Origin: Aeromonas lusitana
GTDB lineage: Bacteria; Pseudomonadota; Gammaproteobacteria; Enterobacterales; Aeromonadaceae
DNA length: 64,000 nt
Reading direction: 5' to 3'
Assembly: GCF_002812985.1 (NCBI RefSeq)
Contig: NZ_PGCP01000004.1
Span: 1 to 64,000 of the forward strand
How positions within the stretch are numbered: position 1 is the first letter of the stretch; each line of letters starts with the position of its first letter. A program made the translations under genes and the position numbers. The notes under the pieces were generated by a model. It was given only the letters and a program-made list of their open reading frames with translations, searched no databases and was not told the origin of the DNA. Below, piece after piece: positions 54,047-63,893 of the stretch.

Positions 54047-54436
54047 ATGCCCGAGCGCCGCCACTTTACGCGGATCTTCTATTTGACCGCCGCCAAGCTG
54101 GTACAGGGGCCGCAGCAATGGCGCACCCAGCTGGTCGATGTCTCCCTGCAGGGCGCCCTGTTGCTCAGACCCGATGACTGGTCCGCCAGCGACAACCGGG
54201 AATATGAGATAGTGTTCGTGCTCGGCGGCAGTGACATCGAAATTAAGATGCAGGTGGAGCTGACTCACGAGGCCAGCAAGAAGCTCGGCTTCTATTGCCA
54301 TCACATCGACATCGACAGCGCCAGCCACCTCAAGCGCATGATCGAGTTGAATTTGGGGGAAGAGCAGCTGCTGTACCGCGAGCTGGAGCAACTGCTGCAG
54401 GAACACAGGGAGCACACGCCTCCCGCCCAGCCTTAA
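54047..54436 (+). CDS. PilZ-domain c-di-GMP-binding protein
   Basis: 129 residues from the ATG at 54047, six bases after AGGAG; an ATG two codons earlier abuts the AGGAG. The PilZ motifs are RRHFTR at the N-terminus and DVSLQGA (DxSxxG), so c-di-GMP binding is probable. The C-terminal helix is charged (RMIELNLGEEQLLYRELEQLLQEH). Partner unknown; pilT and the other PilZ gene are nearby. Confidence 0.9.
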   Translation: MPERRHFTRIFYLTAAKLVQGPQQWRTQLVDVSLQGALLLRPDDWSASDNREYEIVFVLGGSDIEIKMQVELTHEASKKLGFYCHHIDIDSASHLKRMIELNLGEEQLLYRELEQLLQEHREHTPPAQP

Positions 54437-54463
54437 GCCGGATTACGACAACGAAAAAGGAGC

Positions 54464-54491
54464 GCCAATGCGCTCCTTTTTGCTACTTGTT
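54464..54491. terminator. Bidirectional terminator between the PilZ gene and radA
   Basis: A perfect 12-bp stem (54464-54475 with 54480-54491), CAAT loop, A and T tails. Confidence 0.93.
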
Positions 54492-54533
54492 ATCCAGGTC
54501 TGCAGCGGTTCGTTTCGCGGCCCGGAGCTCCAT

Positions 54534-55898
54534 TTATAGCGCTTCCAGCGCATCGGACAGCTTCTTCACCGGCACCACTTCCATCCCCTCGATGGGATGC
54601 TTGGGCGCATTGGCGTGAGGGACTATGGCGCGGCGGAAGCCGTGCTTGGCCGCCTCCTGCAAGCGCTCCTGGCCGGACGGTACGGGGCGAATTTCCCCGG
54701 ACAGCCCCACCTCACCGAACACCACCAGATCCTTGGGCAACGCCTGATCCCGGAAGCTGGAGACCATGGCCAGCAAGAGCGCCAGATCCGCGCTGGTCTC
54801 CTCGACCTTGACCCCGCCCACCACGTTGATGAACACATCCTGATCCGCCATCTGTAGGCCACCGTGACGATGCAGCACGGCCAGCAGCATGGCGAGACGG
54901 TTGTGATCCATGCCCACCGCCACCCGCCGCGGGTTGGAGACCTGGGAGTAATCCACCAGCGCCTGCAACTCCACCAGCAGTGGCCTTGTGCCTTCCCAGA
55001 TCACCACGACGATGGAGCCGGCCGCCTGCTCCTCCCCCCGGCTCAGGAAGATGGCGGAGGGATTGCTCACCTCCTTCATGCCCTGCCCCGTCATGGCGAA
55101 CACGCCGAGCTCGTTGACCGCCCCGAAGCGGTTCTTGTGGGAGCGCAGGGTGCGAAAACGCGAATCATGGGCCCCATCGAGCAGCACGGAGCAGTCGACG
55201 CAGTGCTCCAGCACCTTGGGGCCGGCCAGGGTGCCGTCCTTGGTGACGTGACCCACCATGAAGATGGCGACATGGTTCTGCTTGGCGTAGCGGGTGAGCA
55301 GAGCCGCGGACTCGCGCACCTGGGAGACGGAGCCGGGGGATGACTGCACATCCGCCACGTGCATCACCTGGATGGAGTCGATGACCATGATCTGCGGCTG
55401 CTCCTGCTGGGCAATGATGCAGATCTGCTCGACGCTGGTCTCGGACAACATACGCAGCTTGTCGGTGGGCAGCCCCAGCCGGCTGGCCCGCATCGCCACC
55501 TGCTGCAGGGACTCTTCCCCGGTCACGTACAGGGTCTTCATCCGCTCGGCTAGGCCGCACATGGTCTGCAGCAGCAGGGTCGACTTGCCCGCCCCCGGGT
55601 TGCCGCCAATCAGGATGGCCGAGCCCGGCACCACGCCGCCGCCGAGCACCCGATCCAGCTCCTTGAAACCCGAACCGAAACGGGGGATCTCGGTGGTGGC
55701 GACCTCCGCCAGGGTCTGTACCTGGCTGCCGACGGCGCCGGCATAGCCGGTGTAGCGGGCACTCTTGCCAGGGGTGGTGACTCCCAGCCGAACCTCTGTG
55801 ATGGTGTTCCACTCCTTGCACTCGCCGCATTGACCTTGCCAGCGGGTGAAGTCGGCGCCACATTCGGTACAAACATAGGCGGTTTTGTTTTTGGCCAT
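54534..55898 (-). CDS. radA: DNA repair protein RadA
   Basis: 454 residues. An N-terminal C4 zinc finger (CTECGADFTRWQGQCGEC) is followed by a RecA-like core with Walker A GNPGAGKST, the RadA KNRFG motif (SHKNRFGAVNE) and a C-terminal Lon-like domain (ETSADLALLLAMVSSF, GEVGLSGEIRPV). RadA promotes branch migration in recombination. Divergent from the large PilZ gene. Confidence 0.97.
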   Translation of the reverse strand: MAKNKTAYVCTECGADFTRWQGQCGECKEWNTITEVRLGVTTPGKSARYTGYAGAVGSQVQTLAEVATTEIPRFGSGFKELDRVLGGGVVPGSAILIGGNPGAGKSTLLLQTMCGLAERMKTLYVTGEESLQQVAMRASRLGLPTDKLRMLSETSVEQICIIAQQEQPQIMVIDSIQVMHVADVQSSPGSVSQVRESAALLTRYAKQNHVAIFMVGHVTKDGTLAGPKVLEHCVDCSVLLDGAHDSRFRTLRSHKNRFGAVNELGVFAMTGQGMKEVSNPSAIFLSRGEEQAAGSIVVVIWEGTRPLLVELQALVDYSQVSNPRRVAVGMDHNRLAMLLAVLHRHGGLQMADQDVFINVVGGVKVEETSADLALLLAMVSSFRDQALPKDLVVFGEVGLSGEIRPVPSGQERLQEAAKHGFRRAIVPHANAPKHPIEGMEVVPVKKLSDALEAL

Positions 55899-55998
55899 GG
55901 ATAACTCGGGGACAGGATGAATTCCTGCTTGATATACTTGTTTGCGACCGACAGATCAAACCCAGAATCGGAAAAGTGACTTTCCGCGGCAGGAATAC

Positions 55999-58374
55999 AT
56001 GGATTCAGAACAACCACTACACCTGATAGAACAGCTTGTCCCCCTGCTCCGAGAAAAGGATTTCGACGAGATCTTCAACCGCCTGACCCAGAACGAGAAT
56101 ACCAACAGCCGTTTCTTGCTCAAGATGGAGATCAAGCGCAAATGCACCCCCTGCCGGCGGGTGATCGACATGCGCAACGAACTCGGCGAGGTCTGCCTGG
56201 TACACGAGTCGGAGGGGGTAACCCACTTCATGCCCGCCGAGGCAATCGAGCTGTTCCAATCCCAGTGCTACCTCTACCGCGACAGCTATACGCTGGGGGT
56301 CTATGAGGCGCTGCAGGCCTGGTACAAGCTCAATCAGGGCCGAGTGGAGAGCCTCTCCCTGCCCGCCAGCCCGTTTCGCCCGTTCGATGTGAGCGCAATT
56401 CCCTTCGCCAGCCACTACGGCCGGCAGGAAGAGCGGATGCATTTCAGCTCCCCCATGGTGATCAAGCTCGGCAATGGCGAGAAGCTGTTCGCCAAGAGCT
56501 CGGATCTCTCCCTCGGCGGGATCCGGGTCTCGGTGCCCTATCTGCCCGACTACCAGACCGGCGATCAGGTCGACGTCCTCTTCACCGGCCTGGAGCGCGA
56601 ACACGCCAACCCCATACTGCGCCAGCCCATCGACTATCAGATCCTGGGGGAGGAGCAGAAGGAGGGAAAATTCTGGTTACGGCTGGTCAAAAGCGGCGAG
56701 CATCCTGCCTTCGATCACTTTCTGCGCGAGTTCATCGAGCACAACCGCAGCCGCTACCGGGTCAGCGTCGATTACCTGCTGTCGGCGGCCATCATCAAGG
56801 GCTATGAACAGTTCTACCTGCCGCGCATGACCGGCATGCCGTTGTTCTTCGGCAAAGGCAGTGCGCCTCCCCTCGAGATCGCCCTGCGCACCGAGAACAA
56901 CCAACACCTGCTCGAGTACTGGCGTGATGCCAAGAACCGCGACATGCTCGCCAGCCTGTTCAGCGAGGCGCGGATGAGCAGCCTGATGCCCGCCAGGGGG
57001 GGCATGAGCGAGACCCTGATCTACAGCTTCACCCACTCGGTACGCAGTCACCTCTACTTCTTCTCCGCCACTCGGGAAGAGCTGCTGCAAAGCGGCCTGA
57101 CCGCCCTCTTCTTCCAGGTCGGCGCGCGCCGACCCAGCTGGCGGGTATACAAGTTCAGTCTGGAGAGCTGTGCACTGCACGAGGCGGATCTAGACAGTCA
57201 TCCTGGCGGTGAATCTCATCAATTGCAGGACATGCTGCTGCGTGAACGGCTGCAACAGATAGGTTATGTCGGCTTGCTGCAGGAGATCGGGCTCGACAGT
57301 CAGCGCGACGAGTTTCGCTACGATGCCAGCCAGCCCCACAATGCCAACGAGTTGCAGCGCTTTGGCCACGACATCAGCGCTCCCCTGTTCGAGATAGAGA
57401 CGCTGCACTATGTGCAACTGCGCAAGGAGGCCCGCTACGTCCACAAGACGGCCATCGTCATCCGCCACAAGGAGAGAGCCTGGCTCGGCTGGACCCGGGA
57501 TATCTCGGCCCATGGCATGCAGATCGAGCTGGAAGAGCCATTCGAAGGGGAGAAGGGGGAGATCATCCAGGTCGCCTTGCCACGGCTGCAGGAGCTGTCC
57601 AAGAGCATGGATCTGCAGCGCCTGCCCTACCGGCTGGTCAGCCTCAATCTAAGCCGTACCGTGCTGCACCTGTGCATCGAGGGAGAACCGGCCCGCCACA
57701 CAGGTCACCAGTTCTTCAGCCTGCTGATCGAGAGCAACCAGAACAAACTCAAGGCCACCCGGGAACACAGGCGCTACCGTGGCATGGCGCGGGCGCTGCG
57801 CAACATCTTCACCCACCACATCTTCGACACCCCTGTGTACGTCAACAAACTCAAGGCCGGCTCGAAACCGGCGGCCCTGGGGATTGCCCCCCGGCCACGC
57901 AGCCTCTCCCCACTGCTGAAGGCCTGCGCCGAGCAGGAGGATCAGGCCAACCTCTACCCCCTGTTCCAGGGCGGCCTGCTCAGGACCCTGCTGCTCGACC
58001 CCCTGCGCACCATAGAGCGGGAGGACAAGCCGAAGCAGGCAGAGGTTTATATCGCCAATCTGCATTCGCGCAGTGGTTCCCCCCTGTTCAGGAGCCGGTT
58101 AGCCAGCAGTTTTGCGACCCTCGAGGACAAGCAGCGCTTCGTCGAGCTGGCCCTGCAGCAGGGCGAGTTCTACTCGGTACTGGTCGGCATCTCCCGCACC
58201 GGCCGGCCGGACACCAGCTTCATCGCCAACGAGCTGGACTACATCGCCAAGTTTGCCATCCACAAGGCCAAGAAGCTGGAGGAGGAGCTGTGGAGCGTGG
58301 TGGGAGTGGGCGAGCTGACCGATACCACCCAGGCGACCCTGTTCCGGCTCGGCATCACACCGCCCGTAGGTTGA
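55999..58374 (+). CDS. Large protein with two PilZ domains (Vibrio PlzC-like position)
   Basis: 791 residues from the ATG at 55999. Two complete PilZ signatures are visible: RQEER (142-146) with DLSLGG (169-174), and RKEAR (475-479) with DISAHG (501-506). Thus it should bind c-di-GMP at two sites. The rest is soluble and unassigned. It lies between radA and serB, as does a large PilZ protein in Vibrio cholerae. No signal peptide or membrane helix is seen. Confidence 0.88.
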   Translation: MDSEQPLHLIEQLVPLLREKDFDEIFNRLTQNENTNSRFLLKMEIKRKCTPCRRVIDMRNELGEVCLVHESEGVTHFMPAEAIELFQSQCYLYRDSYTLGVYEALQAWYKLNQGRVESLSLPASPFRPFDVSAIPFASHYGRQEERMHFSSPMVIKLGNGEKLFAKSSDLSLGGIRVSVPYLPDYQTGDQVDVLFTGLEREHANPILRQPIDYQILGEEQKEGKFWLRLVKSGEHPAFDHFLREFIEHNRSRYRVSVDYLLSAAIIKGYEQFYLPRMTGMPLFFGKGSAPPLEIALRTENNQHLLEYWRDAKNRDMLASLFSEARMSSLMPARGGMSETLIYSFTHSVRSHLYFFSATREELLQSGLTALFFQVGARRPSWRVYKFSLESCALHEADLDSHPGGESHQLQDMLLRERLQQIGYVGLLQEIGLDSQRDEFRYDASQPHNANELQRFGHDISAPLFEIETLHYVQLRKEARYVHKTAIVIRHKERAWLGWTRDISAHGMQIELEEPFEGEKGEIIQVALPRLQELSKSMDLQRLPYRLVSLNLSRTVLHLCIEGEPARHTGHQFFSLLIESNQNKLKATREHRRYRGMARALRNIFTHHIFDTPVYVNKLKAGSKPAALGIAPRPRSLSPLLKACAEQEDQANLYPLFQGGLLRTLLLDPLRTIEREDKPKQAEVYIANLHSRSGSPLFRSRLASSFATLEDKQRFVELALQQGEFYSVLVGISRTGRPDTSFIANELDYIAKFAIHKAKKLEEELWSVVGVGELTDTTQATLFRLGITPPVG

Positions 58375-58438
58375 GTTCCACATCCAAACTCGGCAGATCG
58401 CCATCCAGTACCAGTGATACGAATAAACAGAAGAGACA

Positions 58439-58475
58439 AACAACAAGGGCGCCCCGATGGGTTGCCCTTGTTGTT
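58439..58475. terminator. Hairpin between the large PilZ gene and the hydrolase gene
   Basis: The stem AACAACAAGGGC/GCCCTTGTTGTT (58439-58450 with 58464-58475) closes a 13-base loop. There is no long T-run; it lies between convergent genes and is likely bidirectional. Confidence 0.75.
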
Positions 58476-58534
58476 CTAGCCCTGCCTCATAACCCCTGTG
58501 GGTTGATCAACCAAGGAGTGGATGACGCGAGATA

Positions 58535-59452
58535 TCAGGCCCGACACCCTCTCGCCTGGGGATCCTGCAACCAGGCCAGGATCTGGGGGAAGTGATCCTC
58601 CTGGGCCTGGGGGGCGGTCAGCATGTTGATGTGGTCGTAATCGAGCCGGTTGCCGTTGTCCAGGCCAAGGCGGGTATGGCGGGTAGCCGAGCCCATCTCT
58701 GTGCTGAAGCGGCGCACGTCTATGGGGTGACCCAGCACCTTGTCGGCCTTGGCGGAGATCATCCAGAGCGGGGGCCAGGCCACTCGGCTCGCCGCCTCCC
58801 CATAGGCGAAGCCGTCGTGGGGATCCTGCCAGGGGCCGCACTTCACCCAGGGGATGGTCTCCTGCAGGTAGCGCAGGGGCTCGTCATCGGCTCCCATCTT
58901 CAACTTGCGCGCCGCCAGGAAGCCGCTGTTGCGGGCCAGCCAGGGGGCCAGTCGATTCCAGATAAGATCCACCTTCAGCCAGCGCTCCGGGTTCTGCACC
59001 GAGACCCCGCGCTTGGTGCCAAAGAACACCAGGCTGGCTATTCCATCGGCCAGCGCCGGGAAGCGAGCCAGGGTCGAAGCCATGATGACCCCGCCCCAGG
59101 AGTGCGCCATCCAGTGCACCCTGGCCCCCAGGTGGCGGGCCGCGATCCAGTGTTGCAGCGCGGGCACGTCTTCGGTGATGAGTTCGTGCTGGCCATGGCC
59201 GGCCCGCTCGGCGATGGCGGGGGTGCTGAGGCCCCGCCCGCGCAGGTCGGCCACATAGACCTGATAGCCGTGGCGTGCCAGATAACAGGCCAGCCCCTTG
59301 CCGGATTCGGTGTAGAAGATGCGGCCATTCTCGATGGCCCCATGGACCATCAGTATGGGGTCACCATGCACGGCGACCCTGGGCTTGATATGACGAACGT
59401 GCAGCTGATGCTCGCCGCAGGGGATAAACAGGGATTGTTGTAACAGTTCCAT
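58535..59452 (-). CDS. Alpha/beta-hydrolase
   Basis: 305 residues. LMVHGAIENGRIF holds the HG oxyanion-type loop, MAHSWGGVIMAS has the nucleophile Ser in an SxGG-type elbow, and HINMLTAPQA supplies a candidate catalytic His. VADLRGRGLS is also typical. It probably hydrolyses an ester or similar bond; the substrate is unknown. It follows serB by 28 bases on the same strand. Confidence 0.85.
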   Translation of the reverse strand: MELLQQSLFIPCGEHQLHVRHIKPRVAVHGDPILMVHGAIENGRIFYTESGKGLACYLARHGYQVYVADLRGRGLSTPAIAERAGHGQHELITEDVPALQHWIAARHLGARVHWMAHSWGGVIMASTLARFPALADGIASLVFFGTKRGVSVQNPERWLKVDLIWNRLAPWLARNSGFLAARKLKMGADDEPLRYLQETIPWVKCGPWQDPHDGFAYGEAASRVAWPPLWMISAKADKVLGHPIDVRRFSTEMGSATRHTRLGLDNGNRLDYDHINMLTAPQAQEDHFPQILAWLQDPQARGCRA

Positions 59453-59480
59453 CGCGTTTTCAGGTCCTCCTTGACCCTCT

Positions 59481-60491
59481 TCAGTGGTTATTCCAGCGCC
59501 GTTCGCGGCAGGTGAGCGCCCCCAGCAGGCAGAGCACCCCTTCCAGATCGTGGTGATTGAGGGTGGCCGCCGCCTGGGCCCGCACCAGCGGTTTGGCGTG
59601 GATGGCGATGCCGAGTCCGGCCACCGCCATCATCTTGAGATCGTTGGCCCCATCGCCGACCGCCACCGTCTGATCAACCCGGATGCCGAATTGTGTCGCC
59701 AGTTGCTGCAACACCTCGGCCTTGACGGCGGCATCCACGATACGGCCACTCACCTGCCCTGTGAGCAGGGTCCCCTCGGTCGCCAGCTCGTTGGCGAAGA
59801 TGGCGTCCAACCCCAGCGCCCGCTGCAGCTCACCGGCGAAACGGGTGAAGCCACCGGAGGCGATCGCCACCTTCCAGCCTGACTGCTTGAGGGCATCGAC
59901 CATGAGTTGCAGCCCCGGCATCCAGGGCATCTTGGCCGCCACCTCGTCGAGAATGGTCACCGGCGCCCCTTCCAGCAAGGCGACCCGGCTGCGCAGGCTG
60001 TCGGCAAACTCCAGCTTGCCCTGCATAGCCGCCGCCGTCACGGCGGCCACCTGATCCCCCACCCCGGCCAGGCGGGCAATCTCGTCGATGCACTCGATCT
60101 GGATGGCGGTGGAGTCCATGTCCATCACCAGCAGACCGGGCTCGCTCAGGGTCGGCAAGGCGGGCAGATGACATAAATCTATGTCCCACACCTGCTCCTT
60201 GAGCTGCTGTACCAGCTCTAGAGAGAAGCGGCTGGTGCCAAGCAGCAGCACAGGGATACCGGCATGCTCTGCCGCGGGATAGAGGCTTGCCTCCATGCCC
60301 TGACTCGCCAGCAGGGTCGCCAGTCGTCCCAGATGATGGGCGCCGAGCCCCTTGCCAAACAGGACGAGCCAGGCCCCATCGTGGGGGTCGGCTGCGGGCA
60401 ACAAGGCCTCGGGGACGAGCTGCCAGCAGGGCGCACCGCACAGGGCGGCAGACCAGTCGGGCACTGAGGGGGGGAGCTGGGACAACAACAT
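59481..60491 (-). CDS. serB: Phosphoserine phosphatase SerB
   Basis: 336 residues (E. coli 322). The HAD motif DMDSTAIQIECIDEIA has the nucleophile Asp124; VAIASGGFTRFA and VGDGANDLKMM are motifs II and IV. It makes serine from phosphoserine. Divergent from ytjB, as in E. coli; the alpha/beta-hydrolase gene follows it. Confidence 0.97.
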   Translation of the reverse strand: MLLSQLPPSVPDWSAALCGAPCWQLVPEALLPAADPHDGAWLVLFGKGLGAHHLGRLATLLASQGMEASLYPAAEHAGIPVLLLGTSRFSLELVQQLKEQVWDIDLCHLPALPTLSEPGLLVMDMDSTAIQIECIDEIARLAGVGDQVAAVTAAAMQGKLEFADSLRSRVALLEGAPVTILDEVAAKMPWMPGLQLMVDALKQSGWKVAIASGGFTRFAGELQRALGLDAIFANELATEGTLLTGQVSGRIVDAAVKAEVLQQLATQFGIRVDQTVAVGDGANDLKMMAVAGLGIAIHAKPLVRAQAAATLNHHDLEGVLCLLGALTCRERRWNNH

Positions 60492-60674
60492 AGGGGAGAC
60501 GCCTTCCTTGGGATCATGGGTTCATCATGCTGGCCCAGAGTAGCGTATTGCTTTTTGTACAGGCAAGCGCCAAGATCCCGCCTGCCACGTATCGTTCACC
60601 GCGCCACGCCCTCGGTCATCCATTGTTTCTGACAGGCAAGCGGCGCCAGCATTCACCCCAGGAGGCCATCCGTT

Positions 60675-61283
60675 TTGCGTCATCTCCCCATCAAACGCGT
60701 CATCAGTCTGGCGGCCGGGATCCTGCTCGGTCTCTGGGTACTGGTTCTGCTTATTCACATGCAGGGAGAGAGCCAGACCGCGCTGCACAGCGAGGCGCGC
60801 GATCGGGCCCAGGCCCTGGTCGCCTATGCCGCCCGTGACATGCGCCGCTGGATCAAGGAGGACAAGGAGAGCGAGCTGGAGCGACTGGCTCAGGATCTCG
60901 CCGCCGAGCCCGAGATCCTCGATGTCACCCTCTATGACGCCCACGGCATCCCCCTCGCCCAGTCGGATCAGGCCGTGCCCCTGGAGAGTCTGCTGCCCAT
61001 CGGCGCCGACAACAAGTCCCTGCCGGAGCAGGGCAAGGGCCGCATCCAGTTCGTGCAGGAGATCCACGATGGCAACCTGACCCTGGGTTACCTGAGGATC
61101 ACCCTGGAGGAGCAGAAACTGCTGGCCAAGCAGGATACCCATCTCAAGGTCAGCCAGGAGAAGCAGCGACTGATGCTGCTGGTGATGCTCCTGGCCGGCC
61201 TGCTCATCTCCTACGGCGTGCGCCGCAACTACATGCGGGTGCGCAAGCACAAGAAACAGAGCAAACCTGCCGCCCCCCAATAA
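60675..61283 (+). CDS. ytjB: YtjB/AhpA-type membrane protein
   Basis: 202 residues from a TTG start at 60675 with AGGAGG ten bases upstream. One N-terminal helix (VISLAAGILLGLWVLVLLI) and one C-terminal helix (MLLVMLLAGLLISYGV) flank a periplasmic region. E. coli ytjB (smp) also lies divergent from serB. Role unknown; the family is called AhpA/SMP_2. Confidence 0.85.
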   Translation: MRHLPIKRVISLAAGILLGLWVLVLLIHMQGESQTALHSEARDRAQALVAYAARDMRRWIKEDKESELERLAQDLAAEPEILDVTLYDAHGIPLAQSDQAVPLESLLPIGADNKSLPEQGKGRIQFVQEIHDGNLTLGYLRITLEEQKLLAKQDTHLKVSQEKQRLMLLVMLLAGLLISYGVRRNYMRVRKHKKQSKPAAPQ

Positions 61284-61348
61284 AGGGGGGTAGATCGCCT
61301 CCGCCAGCTTGTATATAACTCTGACAGGATGACTGGCAGGAGAGCCAC

Positions 61349-63604
61349 ATGATTGCCCCCCCCTTGCCGTTGGACGAGCACAGTCGACTGGAACGACTGC
61401 GTGTCCTCGGCCTGCTCGACCGCGAGCCCATCGACCAGCTGGATCGCCTCACCCGGCTCATCACCCGCCATTTCTCGCTGCCCATCGCCATGGTCTCCCT
61501 GACCGACGTGAACCGGCAGTGGTTTCTCGCCCGCACCGGCATTGGCCTGTGCGAGATCAGCCGGGAGCAATCCTTCTGCGGCCACGCCATCCTGCAACCC
61601 GACATCATGCAGGTGCCAGATGCCCGCCTCGATCCCCGCTTCGCCGACAACCCGCTGGTGACAGGGGCTCCCCAGGTCGTCTTCTATGCCGGTCGCCCCC
61701 TGCGCGCCCTCGATGGAGTGGTGCTCGGCACCCTCTGTCTGGTGGACCATGGGGCACGCAGCCTCGACGAGGAGGCGTGCCGCGATCTCGACGACTTCGG
61801 CCGTCTGGTGGAAAACACCCTGCACGATCTGGAGCGACGCCATCAGGTGCGCAGCCTGAACCAGGTGCTGGAGGACAAGGAGCACCTCTTCACCCTCACC
61901 TTCAACCAGGCGTCGGTGGGCATGGCGCTTTCCTCTCTCGAGGGCCAGTGGCTGCGCACCAACCCAGGACTGGAGCGGCTGCTCGGGTACAGTGAGGAGG
62001 AGATGCTGAGCCGTACCTGGCACGCCATGACCCACCCGGAGGATCTGCCGCGGGAACAGACCCTGTTCAACGCCTTGCTCGCGGGGGAGTGCCAAGACTA
62101 CCGGCTGGAGAAGCGGATGATCCGGGCCGACGGCAGCCTGTGCTGGGTGCAGCTCAGCGTGACCCTGTGCCAGAGCCACACCAGGGCCCCCCACATGATC
62201 GCCGTGTTCGCCGATCTCACCGAGCGCAAACAGGCCGAGGCCGAGCTGCTGCGCCTGCAACTGGGCCTCGAGCAGCAGGTGCGTGAGCGCACCCGCGAGC
62301 TGTCGAATACGGTGGAGCAGTTGCATGTCGAGATGCAGGAGCGTGGCGCCGTGCAGCAACGCCTGTGGCAGGAGCAACGCCGCCTGCAACACATGCTGGA
62401 ACACACCAGCAATGCCTTCCTGGAACTCGACGAATCCCTCGTCATCACCGGCTGGAATCCCGCCTCCACCACCTTGCTCGGCTGGCATCCAGAAGAGATA
62501 TTGGGGCAACCCCTGTTCCGCCTGCTTGAGGCAGGACACCCCTTGTTTTCCCTGCTGGAGGCCCCGCAAACCCCGCCACACCGTCTGGAGTGCGATCTGG
62601 GGACTCGCAGCGGCCAGCGGATCCCGGTCGAGGTAGTAGCCGAGCGATACCAGTTCGACGACAAGGTACGACTCGCCCTGTTCTTGCACGACATCACGCC
62701 CCGCCGTCGGGTGCTGGCCGAGATCGAGCGCGGCCGGGCCAGGTTGCGGGCCATCACCGACGGTCTGCCGGTGACCATCAGCATGATCTCCCCCGAGGGG
62801 CGTTACCTGTTTGCCAACCAGGCCTATTGCCACTACTTCGGGCTGGATGCTAACGCCATGCGGGAGATGAGCATACGAGAGGTGATAGGCGAGGAGGCCC
62901 ACGACATGGCCATGGCGCAGGTGGCGCGGGCCCTGGCCGGCGAGCAGGTGAGCTACGAACACAGGCTCAATCTGCCCATTGGCACCCGTGACCTCAGGAT
63001 CACCATGATCCCGAGCCGGGGTGACGAGCCCGGCGTCTATATTCTCGGCGATGACATCACCGAGTACAGGGCGCTGCAAAGCCAGCTGGAGCACGAGGCG
63101 GCTCACGATCCGCTCACCGCCCTGCCCAACCGGCGCGCCTTCACCCTGCGCCTCTCCCGTGAGCTGGAGCGAGTCCATCGGAATGGCGAGCCACTGGGTC
63201 TGCTGTTTCTCGATCTCGACGGATTCAAGGGGATCAATGACCGACTGGGCCACCACGTCGGCGATGCCCTGCTGCAGCGCTTCGCCAGCGTGTTGAGTGC
63301 CGAGGTGCGCCCGGGTGACATGGTGGCACGCCTCGCCGGCGACGAATTCACCATCATATTGCCGGCCCTTCACCAACCGGAGCAGGAGCTGCCAGCCCTG
63401 TGCGAGCGGCTATTGGCAGCCATGGCAATCTCCACCGACGTGGCCGGTCACTCGCTGCCCCTCGCCGGCAGCATAGGAGGCGCGATCTGCCCTTCGGGAC
63501 AGTTCTGTCACATCGACGATCTGCTCCACCGGGCCGATACCGCCATGTACCGGGCCAAACAGGCGGGCAAGGGACGCTTTTCCCTCGACTTCGGCCCCCC
63601 ATAG
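61349..63604 (+). CDS. Diguanylate cyclase with GAF and PAS sensor domains
   Basis: 751 residues. An N-terminal GAF domain (about 10-155, VSLTDVNRQWFLART) is followed by PAS domains (about 170-290, 340-450, 465-570) and a C-terminal GGDEF domain. The active site reads AGDEF (663-667), an accepted variant of GGDEF. The inhibitory RxxD site (RPGD) is five residues upstream. It probably makes c-di-GMP. No membrane helix or signal peptide is seen, so it senses a cytoplasmic cue. Confidence 0.9.
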   Translation: MIAPPLPLDEHSRLERLRVLGLLDREPIDQLDRLTRLITRHFSLPIAMVSLTDVNRQWFLARTGIGLCEISREQSFCGHAILQPDIMQVPDARLDPRFADNPLVTGAPQVVFYAGRPLRALDGVVLGTLCLVDHGARSLDEEACRDLDDFGRLVENTLHDLERRHQVRSLNQVLEDKEHLFTLTFNQASVGMALSSLEGQWLRTNPGLERLLGYSEEEMLSRTWHAMTHPEDLPREQTLFNALLAGECQDYRLEKRMIRADGSLCWVQLSVTLCQSHTRAPHMIAVFADLTERKQAEAELLRLQLGLEQQVRERTRELSNTVEQLHVEMQERGAVQQRLWQEQRRLQHMLEHTSNAFLELDESLVITGWNPASTTLLGWHPEEILGQPLFRLLEAGHPLFSLLEAPQTPPHRLECDLGTRSGQRIPVEVVAERYQFDDKVRLALFLHDITPRRRVLAEIERGRARLRAITDGLPVTISMISPEGRYLFANQAYCHYFGLDANAMREMSIREVIGEEAHDMAMAQVARALAGEQVSYEHRLNLPIGTRDLRITMIPSRGDEPGVYILGDDITEYRALQSQLEHEAAHDPLTALPNRRAFTLRLSRELERVHRNGEPLGLLFLDLDGFKGINDRLGHHVGDALLQRFASVLSAEVRPGDMVARLAGDEFTIILPALHQPEQELPALCERLLAAMAISTDVAGHSLPLAGSIGGAICPSGQFCHIDDLLHRADTAMYRAKQAGKGRFSLDFGPP

Positions 63605-63628
63605 CGGTGGTACCGGCTGACCCACATC

Positions 63629-63663
63629 AAAAAACAGGGAGGCATCATGCCTCCCTGTTTTTT
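63629..63663. terminator. Terminator after the diguanylate cyclase gene
   Basis: A perfect 16-bp stem (63629-63644 with 63648-63663) with a TCA loop and T6. Confidence 0.93.
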
Positions 63664-63893
63664 GATTCCGAGCTTGGCCGCCAGTGTGCCCTACACCTTG
63701 AGTTATTCAGACTTGGCTTGAGGCAGAAACAAACGCATTTTTCACGCCTTTCCAGCCGGTTTTGGGTGTGATCTCGATTCGTGGTTTATGTTTTCGATAT
63801 GACACACCCGCATTGAATGCGATGAGATACAGCATTTGTGGACATCATCGGGCAAGAGGTGCAACAGCCACTCCAGCAGAAGGAAGCAAGTTC

